From assembly GCA_037951165.1 (NCBI GenBank), contig JBBDHG010000412.1, positions 1 through 64,000 on the forward strand: a stretch of DNA of 64,000 nucleotides, read 5' to 3'. Source of the stretch: Lophius americanus (taxonomy: Eukaryota > Chordata > Actinopteri > Lophiiformes > Lophiidae). Under the pieces are notes generated by a model that saw only the letters and a list, made by a program, of their open reading frames with translations, was not told where the DNA came from and searched no databases. The translations under genes and the position numbers were made by a program. This document shows, piece after piece, positions 34,420-45,489 of the stretch. Within the stretch, counting starts at the first letter, position 1, and each line of letters starts with the position of its first letter.

Positions 34420-35740
34420 ATATGACATAATTAATTTCATTGGGTCGATCGTGTTAATTTGTTAGAAGCAAAATTAGCCGACTAAATGTAGCTGTAATTC
34501 AGAATTATTTGGCGCTGAGAGCCCGTTTAATCATGTCGGAAAAAAAAAATGACGGTAACACGGCGTTCCTCTAATTCAAGTCATATATTTACACGACATA
34601 TTTATGAACAATATATCTGCAACATTTTGGTTTTAGTACAACAATAAAAGGGTTTAGGGGTTTAATGAGGTGCTGGATATATAATTTGACATTTTCAAAA
34701 TCCACAATGGACTCCTGAAACCAGAAGTCGCCGCGGCGTTTCACACCTTAAATCTGTGTCCAGGTAATTCCTGCGCTAATCGTGGCCAGGTGTGACGTTC
34801 GGATGGGACGAGGAGCGAAGACAGAAGGAGGGGGGACGACGTCGACATCATTTTTCGGGGATGCAAGTCTGTTCGTGCCAAAAACTGGATTAGAACCAAA
34901 TGGATATGGTAAAATGTTCAAACTGCCCGACTGTTCAAATATGAGTATGCTAATTCATGCTAATTAGGCCATATGCTGATTAGCATCTGGCAGTTTTTGT
35001 AAATGCTGGCGACCCAAACTGTACATCTCTAAGATGGAACTTTGAGGTACGATAGATCGCTGTTGGACGCAGAACTGCGTGGTATGCATTTATGCAGCGG
35101 AATAACTGTTTGTGCGGTGATTTACTCCTTTATTTTTTAAACGCTTATTGATTTCCTGTTTGCTCTGATGGCTCAGAACTCATGGGTCATGTTAAGAGGG
35201 CGAAGGGGGGGGGGTCTTTTTTACAGAAGACTCGATCAAGGCAATATATCCAATTTGGAAAAAGATTTTTAATAATGCATCATGTTTAGAATCAATAATA
35301 AAATGCGATTCTTCTGCGGCGCCGTCCGGAAACTATTTCCTGGACGCTTGAGCTTTGAAGCGACTGGATTCAGTCACAATAATCCACACATCTAATCCGT
35401 CAAGAGTCGGCGCCCTGAAATAGCTATCAATCGTAACCAGGTTCTTCGTCGTATATGAGGATGTTTCTGAGGTAGAACCCGACCACCGTGTCTGGCTCTG
35501 ACGGCGGAACCCGCTAATGCTGATTGACAGCTGGGACTTTATCTCGCAGGACTTCTGAAGACCTTCCCAGGTGAGAATAAACATGAGGGTCCAGAAGAAC
35601 TGACGGTGCCGGTGCCGCTGCAGCCCATTTCTTGGCATGACTCTTCAGAAGACATGTTCTGAACAAGCACCAGTGATTAGAAGGAATTATCCCTTATTAA
35701 ATGAGATTAATGTCTTGGCGCGGCTATTTGAGAACATCAA
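34420..35740. other. unassigned non-coding DNA
   Basis: No gene recognised. A 101-codon minus-strand frame at 35333-35638 is not low complexity but matches no family. Confidence 0.3.
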
Positions 35741-35745
35741 AGCAC

Positions 35746-35760
35746 AATATATACATATAT

Positions 35761-35836
<76 letters not shown>
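35746..35836. repeat. AT microsatellite
   Basis: About 36 uninterrupted AT units after a short impure TATACA leader. Self-complementary, so cruciform-prone. Confidence 0.97.
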
Positions 35837-35839
<3 letters not shown>

Positions 35840-35907
35840 CTGGGTTGAGACCCATGGGTGGACCCAGAACTCACTATGGGGCCCACCCACCCCTCCTATG
35901 GAGGTGG

Positions 35908-35954
35908 GTGTTGTGTTGTTGTGTTGTTGCGTTGTTGTGTTGTTGTTTGTTGAG
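35908..35954. repeat. GTT/GTGTT simple repeat
   Basis: Irregular GTTGT units in TGTTGTGTTGTTGCGTTGTT-type sequence. Confidence 0.9.
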
Positions 35955-35959
35955 ACTTG

Positions 35960-36850
35960 CTGAGGCTCCACTCGTTTGCATCCAACGGCTTTTTTTTGTT
36001 TTGTTTTTTGTTTTTTTTCCCGAACCAGCTGAATTGGATTTCCCCCCTAATGCTCTGATAGATTAGCTCCTTCCTCATTAGCATGGATCCGAGGATCCCT
36101 GGAAGGAATGAAGCAATCAAACGGTAATTCCGCAGACAAACACGGGGGCCATAAATCAACCGCTCCCACACACTGAGACACAAGATTACATCGCCACCGT
36201 CACCGCCCGGCAGATACCGACCCGCAACCGGCCCAGCAGACGGAACGACCTCCAACGACCTCGCAATGACAAGCCGCTTCCAGTAAGGGCGGAGTTGTCA
36301 ACCGGATGTCACCGGGCGGCGGCGGCGGTGGCGGCGGTTGCGATGACTCAGCAATAGCGTGATTCATTTCAGTTTTTTAAAGAGAACAAAGTTCCTTATT
36401 TCTGAGAATGAATCACGTTTGGTTGGACTTAAAGAAGGTAGAGAAGTTTTCAGATCTTGGAAAGATGTCGATGTTAGGTTGTTTTGGAGCGGGACGGTCC
36501 CGCCAGCCCAGACCAGATCCTTCTAGGAGTGTAGATCCGGACCGGAGGCGACGAGAAGGGACGGATCGGTGGAGGAGATCCGTGTTTATTGCAGGATTTT
36601 ATCATTTATCTTGGAGCTTTAGGGAGAAAAAAAGCAAAAAGCAAAAGAAGATGAGGGCTTGGAGGGACGAAGACCACGAGAAAACTCGTTGTCTCCCTCT
36701 GATTTATTGAAATTGAGGGTTTTGGGGTTTTTTTTGCATCCTGTTTTGGACATCTGCTGTTTTTCTTCACTTCTCAGGCGGTCGCAGATTAAATGTGACG
36801 TTTGGGGAATGAAATGTTGCGAAACCTTGTCAACGATCTGAGATGGTGGA
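35960..36850. other. unassigned non-coding DNA
   Basis: A GGC triplet block lies at 36315-36339 and nothing else is recognised. 36060-36250 is unique-looking with CCTCATTAGCATGG and CGGTAATTCCGC. Confidence 0.3.
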
Positions 36851-36853
36851 GCT

Positions 36854-37298
36854 TCAGTACAGACCAGTACAGTACAGACCAGTACAGTACAGACCGATAC
36901 AGTACAGACCTGTACAGTACAGACCAGTACAGTACAGACCGATACAGTACAGACCTGTACAGTACAGACATTTACAGTACAGACCTGTACAGTACAAACC
37001 GGTACAGTACAGACCTGTACAGTACAGACCAGTACAGTACAGACCAGTACAGTACAGACCTGTACAGTACAAACCGGTACAGTACAGACCTGTACAGTAC
37101 AGACCAGTACAGTACAGACCAGTACAGTACAAACCGGTACAGTACAGACCTGTACAGTACAAACTGGTACAGTACAGACCTGTACAGTACAAACTGGTAC
37201 AGTACAGACCAGTACAGTACAGACCTGTACAGTACAAACCGGTACAGTACAAACCGGTACAGTACAGACCTGTACAGTACAGACCAGTACAGTACAGA
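36854..37298. repeat. 15-bp minisatellite (AGTACAGACC core)
   Basis: About 30 units of GTACAGTACAGACCA/T. The last bases of the unit vary (CCAG, CCGA, CCTG, CCGG), and some units carry AAACC/AAACT instead of AGACC. All frames on both strands stay open (for example YSTDQ on the plus strand), which is an artefact of a stop-free 15-bp unit. Confidence 0.97.
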
Positions 37299-37588
37299 AC
37301 AGTCCAGGTTCATACAGTCAAACAGTCCAGGTTCACACAGTTAAACAGTCCAGGTTCACACAGTCAAACAGTCCAGGTTCACACAGTGAAACAGTCCAGG
37401 TTCACACAGTGAAACAGTCCAGGTTCACACAGTGAAACAGTCCAGGTTCACACAGTTAAACAGTCCAGGTTCATACAGTGAAACAGTCCAGGTTCACACA
37501 GTGAAACAGTCCAGGTTCACACAGTTAAACAGTCCAGGTTCATACAGTGAAACAGTCCAGGTTCACACAGTGAAACAGTCCAGGTTCA
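37299..37588. repeat. 23-bp minisatellite abutting the 15-bp array
   Basis: About 12.6 units of AGTCCAGGTTCACACAGTGA plus AAC. Variants are CATACAG and GTTAAAC/GTCAAAC. The junction is seamless at AGAACAGTCC. A single further unit lies 24.5 kb away at 62107-62131. Confidence 0.97.
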
Positions 37589-37589
37589 T

Positions 37590-38340
37590 TAAGGTTCTTC
37601 AATTTCACCACCACACAAAGTTGCTCACGTTGTTGTTGATGTTTCTTGAAAGTGCTTTGATAAAACGTTTGTCGTGATTTGAAGCTGTACAAATAAGAAC
37701 TGACTGGACCTGATTGGTTCCGGTTCTGTCTGACTGCGTCCAGAGTCTCTTCTTCCCTGCTGAACTGGACCGGGGGACCGGAGTAACAGACACGAGCGAA
37801 CGCCCGTGAAATTGAAGAAAACAATAAGGGTGGGGGAAGAGAAGACGTGATGTGTACTGAGTTGAAACAAACCAGAACCTCTTCTCCTCCTGGCAGGTGT
37901 TCAGAACCGCCGCCGCGGAGACATCCGGAACCGGCACCGTTCCCATCGTGTTCACATTTAACCTCCACATGTAGCGTTATCCCCCGGGACTGCGCCTCTG
38001 CACGGGCATCAGAGTCTCATTACCATCCCAGAACAACGAAAGCAGGCGTCGCCTGCTGCGATGTGCCCACAGATCCGACGCGACCCCTCCGGAGGACGCC
38101 GTGGATCCGGGCGGCGTGAACAAACGAGTCTTTTCAAGCTCTATCAAAGGCAGAATAGGCCGTCGTCGCCTGTTAATCCTCCCCGCAGAATGGCCCCTCA
38201 TCTTATTTATCTTTGTGATGCTTTTTTTTCTTTTTTTTTTCTACAATGTTTACAGATACCCCCCCCTCCCCCCCAACCCCCCAAACCCGACTCCGTTCCG
38301 AGACGCTCCAGCTCTCTGCTCTTATCATCCGAGGATGCCA
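37590..38340. other. unassigned non-coding DNA
   Basis: Many frames are open on both strands (37540-38367) but none has a recognisable domain. Proline- and serine-rich portions come from C-rich simple sequence near 38260. Confidence 0.35.
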
Positions 38341-38510
38341 GCCGTATTTATTAGCATACTTCAGTAGCATGTATTAGCGTACTTCAGCCGTATTTACTGC
38401 TATACTTTAGCTGTAGCCCACTAACTAGCATACTTCAGCTATATTCATTACCATACTTTAGCCGTAGCGTATTTACTAGCATACTTTAGCGGTAGCCGTA
38501 TTTACTGATA
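38341..38510. repeat. degenerate 25- to 30-bp tandem repeat
   Basis: Six diverged units around TTACTAGCATACTTCAGC and GTAGCCGTATTTACT. Confidence 0.75.
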
Positions 38511-38511
38511 A

Positions 38512-39411
38512 CATTGAGGATTAAAGTTACGTAGCATTTACAGGCGTTGCCTTCAGGCGGCGTTGGTCGTGTGTGAAAGTCCACCAGCACCTGGATGAGA
38601 CGTGGCCGTCAGAAGACGGACCGGCGGTGACGGTCGCCTCCAGTCGGAGAACAGGAAAAGCACTTAGCCTCATTCCTTTCCCCCACAGAATCTCAGAAGT
38701 GACAGCGGACGCTTCAGACGGTCTGGGCTCTACAGCGGCAGTGAAACCAGCTCAAGGTGCCGGTCCGGGGTCGGGGTCAGGAGCGGTCACTGCGGAGAGA
38801 GCCTGGGGGAGGTCAGAGGTCAGACTTTGATGCGGGAATGGCTTCGGGCTGTGGTTTTGACGGGGCGGTCCAGGTGTGAGGAAGATGTCTGGGCCAGCGT
38901 TACTACCAGCGCTGCTGCTCGATGTGAGCGCCGCCGTCCCGGCGGGATACGGACGCTGAGAGATCTGCGGAGGAGGAGCAAACCCGCCGGGCTTTTGATC
39001 ACCTCCATGCAGCTTTTTGGAGAAAGCGGGACCTGCTGGGAGCTTTCAGTCACCGTGAGAAAGCGTACGGCGACCCCGACGCAGGAAAGGCGAGACGAGG
39101 AAGAGTAGCAGAGGAGGGCGAATATTATAGATACAGGAAACAGGGAGCGCTCACAAAGCTCTGATGTGCACGATTAAACATCTCAGGAGGAAGAAGTCAT
39201 CCTCCGGGAGTCGAGGGTGGAATTCTTTTGCTTCTGGGGGAGGCGAAGGGAGTGAGGTTGCACAAATCATAGTAATAAAGACCGCAGACTCCAAGGTCAA
39301 CCGAGCGAGTGGCCGTTGAACGGGCCACACCGGCAGATCGTAGGAGGATCAGGAAAAAAATGGATTGGAGAGGAAGAGGAGGAGAGAGCGAGGTGAGCGG
39401 AACAAGTATGC

Positions 39412-39452
<41 letters not shown>

Positions 39453-39845
39453 ACCTCCCTCTGACCTCCGGTTCTGCGCCGTCAACCAGCAGTAATCCAC
39501 GGATGAAGAGGCAGGAGTGTCTGGAAAGTGATGAGGGGTGCTGCTCATTTGGTTTGGCTTGGTTACAACCACAAAAAAAAAAAAAAGAATATTTATGGGG
39601 GGGGCTCCTCTGGAGGGATTATAAACAGGATTCATCCTCCTCTCCTGCTGTGAGAGGAAGGTAAAGATACGCCTACGCCGATCCTGCTCAAGCAGAGCAG
39701 AGTTCTTCGGGGGGCGCTCAGAGACGAGACGAGGGTCGGGGTATCAGATCGGGACTTTCTCCGCTACGAGCAGCATATTTATTTAAGTTCAGGGAAATCT
39801 GTAACAAATGCAATTTTTTTGGAAAGTTCCATTCCAGGGTCTTTA
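38512..39845. other. unassigned non-coding DNA with CT microsatellite
   Basis: CT units at 39409-39452, A14 at 39571-39584. GC-rich frames at 38573-39108 are open on both strands and carry no domain. Confidence 0.4.
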
Positions 39846-39849
39846 TCTG

Positions 39850-39960
39850 CTTAATAACCTGTTCAGGGTCGCTGGAGCCAATCCCAGCTGACATTGGGCC
39901 AGACATCGGGTATATCTTCAGGCCACCTTTGGGCAAGTCACCAGTTTATCGCGACACTCT
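39850..39960 (+). repeat. teleost interspersed repeat (GGAGCC...CAGC type)
   Basis: TGTTCAGGGTCGCTGGAGCC, AATCCCAGCTGACATTGGGC, and CAAGTCACCAGTTTATCGCG correspond to the same family as 31095-31350. Confidence 0.7.
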
Positions 39961-39961
39961 T

Positions 39962-40418
39962 TCAGTTAAATACAGAAGATTTCTATGTATGTTTCTAAAA
40001 ACAGTTCTTCACTCAGAAAACCTTGTGAAAAGTAGAAAAAGCACCCAGAGAGCGCAAAACTCTGCCGGGCGCAACATTACCCCAAGTTTAGGAAACATGT
40101 TCTTAATTAATCTGAATATGAGTTATTGCCACTCCTCTAAATCTACTGACAACTCCAAAAAAAAACACTCTCTGAGTATTTCTCGTAATACTCTGTAGCC
40201 GCTTGTTTCTGCGTTTTTCACTTCAGTGTCTCCGTTCAGCCCACTGAGCCCCCAGCTCAAACCACTAGTGAACATCAAAGGAATCAAAGGAAGTAGAAAC
40301 TGAGACCCAAGTTCCTTTCCGAAGAAAGATCAAAGGAATTAGAGGATCAAAGGCAGAAGTAGCCACTTTGTGACATCACTACTCCCAACCGCATATTATT
40401 TTATTTCATTTCATTATA
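39962..40418. other. unassigned non-coding DNA
   Basis: No gene recognised. At 40273-40350 GAACATCAAAGGAATCAAAG and ATCAAAGGAATTAGAGGATC look like the inverse of the 60-bp minisatellite core at 24477-24700. Confidence 0.35.
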
Positions 40419-40419
40419 A

Positions 40420-40600
40420 GCGCTGAAAAACGCGTATCGTCACCAAAAGTTGATCAAATCTAGGAATACCAAAATCTAGATGTGGGTAAAAGTTCATGCA
40501 AATATGTCTTGTAGTTTTTCCGCAATCCTGCTCACAAACAACCAAACTAACAAATAAACAAACGCATAGTAAGCGAAAACTTAACCTCCTTTTTGTCTTT
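40420..40600 (-). repeat. inverted relative of the GTTT-array repeat
   Basis: Read on the minus strand: a TTTGTTTATTTGTTAGTTTG array, then GTGAGCAGGATTGCGGAAAA and ATATTTGCATGAACTTTTAC. This parallels 24255-24400. Confidence 0.5.
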
Positions 40601-40919
40601 CAGTTTCATCATCATCAAAATTGCTGGTGAGAAACCCGCCTGATTAAAGGTCAGGGTCTAACAGCTGGACTGTGGTCTGACTTTTGTGGATGATTGGACC
40701 GATTACAGGAAGATGAAAAAGATGCGTCACTTATCCCAGCGGGGGGGAACTTCCACAGAAAAGTGCTTTAAGTCTGATTGTTGTCATAAATAACTACAGA
40801 GTCTGTTTCTAGGGAATATTTAGTGGATATATTAGTAATACTGTAATACCTAACTACCTACTGTAATTCTAACCTTTTCAACCTGTGTCGGACATTTTCC
40901 GTCACATTTCCTCACCAGT

Positions 40920-41312
40920 GTATCCATGGTAACACACCCCCCCTACCTAAAAGAACTACTCACCCCACTGACCTCGACACGATCCCTCCGTTCTACCCAC
41001 TCATACCGCCTCCTCCTTCTCCGGACTAAGCTCAGCACCATGGGTGACCGGGCCTTCTGTTCTGCTGCCCCTCGTCTGTGGAATGCCCTCCCTGACCATC
41101 TGAGGGCTCCACAGACGACTGACACATTTAAAAAAGGACTTAAAACTTTCCTTTTTAGCAGAACTTATAACCTTAATTAACGTTGCTGCTTTTTGTCATG
41201 TTTTTATATAGTTATAATTTTATTTTTTATTGATGCTTTTATCTGCTTTTACTTTGTAGCACTTTGAGATTTGATCCGAACGTAAAGTGCGTTATAAATG
41301 AAATGTATCATC
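40920..41312 (+). pseudogene. L2-like LINE 3' end with C-terminal RT coding sequence
   Basis: An open frame (40926-41180) covers the extreme C-terminus of an L2/Rex1-type reverse transcriptase: YLKELLTP, TRSLRSTHSYRLL, LSTMGDRAFCSAAPRLWNAL and FKKGLKTFLFSRTYNLN, then a stop. The motif GDRAFxxAAPxLWNxLP is typical of these LINE ORF2 C-termini. A 3' UTR and CTTTGAGATTTGATCCGAAC lead to the end near 41312. It is 5' truncated, and the fragment itself has no frameshift, so it is among the younger insertions here. Confidence 0.88.
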
Positions 41313-41314
41313 GA

Positions 41315-42085
41315 CATCAGGCTGCGGATTAAAGCGTCGCCTCAAATCGTCATGTTGATAAATATTAATTGATATTCCAGTCGCCGTGGCGAAATTGTTA
41401 AAATTCCGTGGCATCGCCCCTTTAAGAAGGAGGCCGCCGTCTGTGGAGCGCCACTCCTGCGCCGCTCCTTCATCTCCACTACGCGCACGGGGAGCTTCTC
41501 ATTGAATCTGAATGGCGAACACACTTCATTTATTCTGTTTTCCCTCCACTCTGCTTCTTCCCCCCGTCCGTCGTCACCTTCTCTCCCCTACGGTCGCCGC
41601 CGCGATGCTGCGGCAGTTTTGGTAAACAAACGATGACGTCCGCCTCGATTTATTATCCCAACGAGTGCTTGAAGCCAGGATGATCCTCCGCCCCCCCCCT
41701 CCTCCTCCTCCTCCTCCTCCTCCCACCACATCCCCAAGCATCACTGAGCTCTGGTGAAGAAGCAGAAGAAGAAGATTAGCTGAGCTTGAGTGTCTGTCTC
41801 TCTATTCCCCTCTCATTTGTTCTTTATGTCTCTCTTCCTCTCTTCCCTCAGGGCCTCTTAGGATTCAATATGGCCGCTATAATTCTTCAGAATGGTGTGT
41901 GGCTGCTTGTTATTTTGAATAAGTGCAAACACGTGCGGCGTTGGATAGAATGTTGCTTCTGAGTTCACGCAAATGTCATGGAAGCTTCTGTGCAAAAAAA
42001 ATAAAATAAATCCGTCATCTTCCTGAAACCGACTTTTCTGGACCGGGTTCTCAAACACTCGTAAAAATGAATCATGGACGTTGTT
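41315..42085. other. unassigned non-coding DNA with CTC microsatellite
   Basis: CTC units at 41700-41723. No exon seen. Confidence 0.4.
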
Positions 42086-42089
42086 TGTG

Positions 42090-42202
42090 TTACATGGTTT
42101 TATTATGTTGAGGGAAACTGTTTTTTTATTCTTCTACATTTCACTCTGTCGTAGTATTATTTTATTTTCTACATTTCTACATTTTAGTCAGTTTGTTTAT
42201 TA

Positions 42203-42260
<58 letters not shown>

Positions 42261-42700
42261 CATTATTTATTTTAGTCATTATGTTTATTATTATTATTTT
42301 ATGTTTTCATATTTTACGATGTTTTATCATTATTTCATATTTCCATATTATTCTGTTTTTATATTTTAGTTGGTTTTATTATCCTTTTATGTTTCTACTT
42401 TTAGTCAGTTTGTTTATTATTTTAATTATTATTATTTTATGTTTTTATATTTTAGTTGGTTTTATCATTATTTCATGTTCCTGCTTTTTGTTTTTTTATA
42501 ATTTGATATTTGATTGACGTTTTTGTTTTTATAGTGGTCTTTAATCGTTTGGTTTTAACTGTCGCCCGTGTTTCTTCGATTAATTTCCTGTTTTTATATT
42601 TGCATTAAGTAGTTGTTTAGTGTTGGTTTTGGTATGGTGGCAGGTTTCTATTGTATATCCTGTTTTTATAGTTGATTCGCTCCACTGGGTGACATTTTCT
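42090..42700 (+). repeat. AT-rich repeat B with TTA array, plus strand
   Basis: A TTA array (42197-42268) is embedded in phrases such as ATTTTAGTCAGTTTGTTTAT, TTATGTTTTTATATTTTAGT and TATATCCTGTTTTTATAGTT. The same phrases appear reverse-complemented at 52920-53720, so the two are copies of one family in opposite orientation. Confidence 0.7.
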
Positions 42701-42704
42701 GGCC

Positions 42705-43555
42705 CTGAGGGTGGATGGGGGTGATGGGGGGGGCGAGGGGCTGTGGAGAAATTGTTTTTATCTTGTAAAGCAATTTTTGATATTTTTTTAAATGTAAAAA
42801 CAGTTATATAATAGTTTGATTGATTGAATGGTGTCAGCCTTAACTATGTTAAAACAAGTTGAATATAATTGCGTAATTTTGATGTTTTTATAGAGAGCAA
42901 TACGTTTACTTTAAAAAAAAAAAAAAAAAAAAACTGCTAAAACTGAAGAAACTGCATTTGGCCTCAACGACATACATTTAACAATCCGCATCATGCAGCC
43001 ATGTTTATAAAGATTCATGAAAACCCGGTCAGTACTTTGTATCCAACCATCCAACCAAACCCCCCGATGGACCGAGACCTCCTCGCCGTTTTTTACTGCG
43101 TATCTGCCCGAATCCTGATTTAATGAGCTGTTTGTTTACGGCGCATAAAGCGCCGCGTTTCTTTACGTGCGTCCTGAACATGCATGCCGCGCGGCGTTAT
43201 ACGAGGCCGTTAAGCCCGAGGAGGCAGCGGCAGCGGCAGCGGCGGCGGAGGAGGCGGGGCCTGTTTACGTGCGCCGTGAGAGCGAGCAGCATCTGTTACA
43301 ACATCAAGCATTAAAGTGACTGATGGGATGAGGAGCTGGCTGATTTTTTTTTTTTGTGAAGCTCGTATTTAGGAGGAAGAGTTGATTCTTCGTGATGATG
43401 CCGCGACCTCCCCGCATCACGACGGCGTCTCCCGGCCCCACGCCGCGCTACTTGTTTTCTTATTGCTGCTGTAAATACACGCCACATCTCCTCCACGTGA
43501 GTTTTATCTCCAGGACGGACTTCGACCGGTGGGGGCTGCATTCGTGGAAATGTCC
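42705..43555. other. unassigned non-coding DNA
   Basis: A20-type run at 42914-42933. 43120-43320 is GC-rich with GGCAGC/GGCGGA triplets. No exon seen. Confidence 0.35.
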
Positions 43556-43628
43556 ACATATATAAATATATAAATATATATGTATGTGTATGTATGTATA
43601 CATATATATACATCTATGTGTGTGTGTG
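43556..43628. repeat. TATG/TACA simple repeat
   Basis: AT-rich TATATAAATATA and TATGTATG units ending in six GT units beside the palindrome. Confidence 0.85.
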
Positions 43629-43670
43629 TGTATAATATATACAGACATATATGTCTGTATATATTATACA
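43629..43670. repeat. 42-bp perfect palindrome
   Basis: Arms TGTATAATATATACAGACAT and its exact complement meet at a central TATA with no spacer. The arms contain the non-AT core CAGACATATATGTCTG, so this is more than an AT run. Confidence 0.93.
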
Positions 43671-43721
43671 TTCTATTTGTATATGCTTCTCCTTTTTTGT
43701 ACAGGAATACATTTATTTGCA

Positions 43722-43805
43722 CAGATCAGCCATAACATAATGACCACCGAATATCGATTAACTTGTTACAGTGCCACCTGTCAGTGGGCGGGACGTTTGA
43801 CCTCC
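43722..43805 (+). mobile_element. Tc1-like transposon 5' end (family 1), plus strand
   Basis: CAGATCAGCCATAACATAAT with GACCACCG is the inverted end. ATATCGATTAACTTGTTACA and GTGCCACCTGTCAGTGGGCG follow, as in the leader of the family. The transposase region is not recognised after this. Confidence 0.7.
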
Positions 43806-44290
43806 GCACGACCTTTGTTTGTTCTTCATCACCTTCGACTCATCCACGCTCCCTCAATACACAAGATCTACAGGACCAGTCTCAGCCACACTCTTAAAAC
43901 TCTTAAACTCTTAAGTCTGTCTTATAAAACATGGACGCGGATGTTTTACAGCTTCATCTCGTCGGACGCCGCTGGTTTTTTACCCGAAGCCTTTCAGACG
44001 TGGTTGGCTAGCGTGGGCGACTTACTTCCCACCACAACGCCGCGCAGAGAAACTACCTATGCTATGATAAAAAATTCACTCCCCAGTATATGATCGCTGC
44101 ATTTAGGCGGGCTGGTATTTCCCCGCGGACGGGTTGGTCAGCTTGACCTCTGTGAAAGCTTCCGTTTTTGTCACCGGCAGCCCGGTAGAAATAAATTGGC
44201 TCCGGTCTCCATGGAGGAGTTTTCATTTTGCTGGCAGACCTGAGGCCTTATTGGTAGCAACGCAGTCCTGCTAGGGAAGGGTTTTGTGTA
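43806..44290. other. unassigned non-coding DNA
   Basis: A plus-strand frame continues to 44093 without a recognisable domain. Confidence 0.35.
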
Positions 44291-44291
44291 A

Positions 44292-44292
<1 letters not shown>

Positions 44293-44339
<47 letters not shown>
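44293..44339. repeat. GT microsatellite
   Basis: About 23 units. Shorter impure GT runs follow at 44399-44416 and 44491-44525. Confidence 0.95.
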
Positions 44340-44340
<1 letters not shown>

Positions 44341-44529
44341 ACCCTGACCCCAGGAAAGGTGTTTGTATGAATTGCTGTGACCTGAAAGACTTTTTCGGTG
44401 TGTGTGTTTGTGCGTTTCAGTGTATAACCTCAATATTGGCGCAGGGGAGGACCGGTGAATGATGAAGACCTCTCCTCTAGCGGTAAGTAGACGTGTGTTT
44501 GTGTGTGTGTGTGTGCGTGTGTGTGCATA

Positions 44530-45115
44530 CTTCACCTCTTAATACACTGTGTGGGAGTGCAGAGGGTGGTTTTGTTCCGGTAAGTGGAACCGAGCGATTG
44601 CACTGTGGTACACATCGTAGGTTTCATCACCCGAGGTGTTGCAACACTGGGCAGAACTAAAAACACGGACCGGGACCTCAGCTATATGGTTCTATTCAAA
44701 AATGTTAATTCATAACTTAGACGCCGCTTTAAAAGGTCCAGCTTGTGATTTTTCGGGGGATATTTTTGCTTAAATGTAATGTAATGTTCATAAGTGGTTT
44801 TTGTGTGTGAGGTCAGAATGATTAGAAGGAGTTACCTCGAATCTACATCTCTGAAAAGATGTCGTTAAATCCCCCAAAATATTGACACTACATTATTTGC
44901 ACCCTCCTCCGATGCTTATAGCCATGCTGCCTTTTACAATATTTTGTAAAAACTAAATATTATGTATGTATTGTGTAAACAATACATTTGTTACATTGTT
45001 TTTGTCCAATTGTTTTTGGTTATATTGTTGATTCATTGTTGTTACATTGTTTTTTTGACATTGTTACATGTTGTTAAAGTGTTTTTTTTTCAGTTTCCGT
45101 TATATTTAGTTAAAT
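44530..45115. other. unassigned non-coding DNA
   Basis: Mixed DNA to 44935, then T-rich sequence grading into the TTACATTTTG array. Confidence 0.4.
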
Positions 45116-45121
45116 TCTGTA

Positions 45122-45275
45122 AAATTTTGTTACATTGTGTTACTCGTTTTACCTGTGTTACATTTTGTTACATTTTGTTACACGTTGTTACATTTTGTTA
45201 CATTTTGTTACACGTTGTTACATTTTGTTACATTGTTTAACATTGTGTAACATTGTGTTACATTTTGTGTCATTT
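45122..45275. repeat. 10- to 11-bp tandem repeat (TTACATTTTG)
   Basis: About 14 units of TTACATTTTG, TTACACGTTG and TTACATTGTG. The order TTTTG, TTTTG, CGTTG repeats as a roughly 30-bp higher unit at 45160-45225. Confidence 0.9.
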
Positions 45276-45309
45276 GATACATTTGACAAGAGCGACTGAC
45301 ACCATCATC

Positions 45310-45482
45310 CACTCAGTGTAAGGTTGGTGGTTCTATTCCTGGCAGCTGCGTTCTGATGAACAGGTGATTCCTTGTAAAGCAGCCTCTGCCACCGCTGTAT
45401 GAATGAGTGACACCTGGATCGTGTGGAACGCCGTTTTGAGCGGCCCAGAAAGGCGCCATATAAGTACGCCGTATTTACCCGT
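45310..45482 (+). mobile_element. SINE-like short teleost repeat
   Basis: Begins with a tRNA B-box-like GGTTCTATTCC at 45329 and ends with AAGGCGCCATATAAGTACGC and GTATTTACCC. AGCAGCCTCTGCCACCGCTG, TATGAATGAGTGACACCTGG and TTTTGAGCGGCCCAGAAAGG lie between. This order matches a very common fish short repeat whose end reads like 'AAGCGCTATATAAGTAC' and 'TCCATTTACC', as recalled. The class (SINE or DNA-derived) is not certain. Confidence 0.7.
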
Positions 45483-45489
45483 TGGATTC

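Noticed and set aside
36802..37412. 180- and 189-codon repeat proteins on the plus strand and 113- and 132-codon on the minus strand
   Set aside because: All arise from the 15-bp minisatellite and stay open on both strands at once.
36854..37588. CRISPR-like array
   Set aside because: Units of 15 and 23 bp follow each other without spacers, so they are minisatellites in eukaryotic DNA.
40926..41180. Host gene of 84 codons
   Set aside because: The GDRAFCSAAPRLWNALP block, the near-identical second copy at 19652 and the shared 3' tail show it is a LINE C-terminus.
45310..45345. tRNA gene
   Set aside because: Only a B-box-like GGTTCTATTCC is present; no cloverleaf could be drawn, and the downstream sequence matches a short interspersed repeat.
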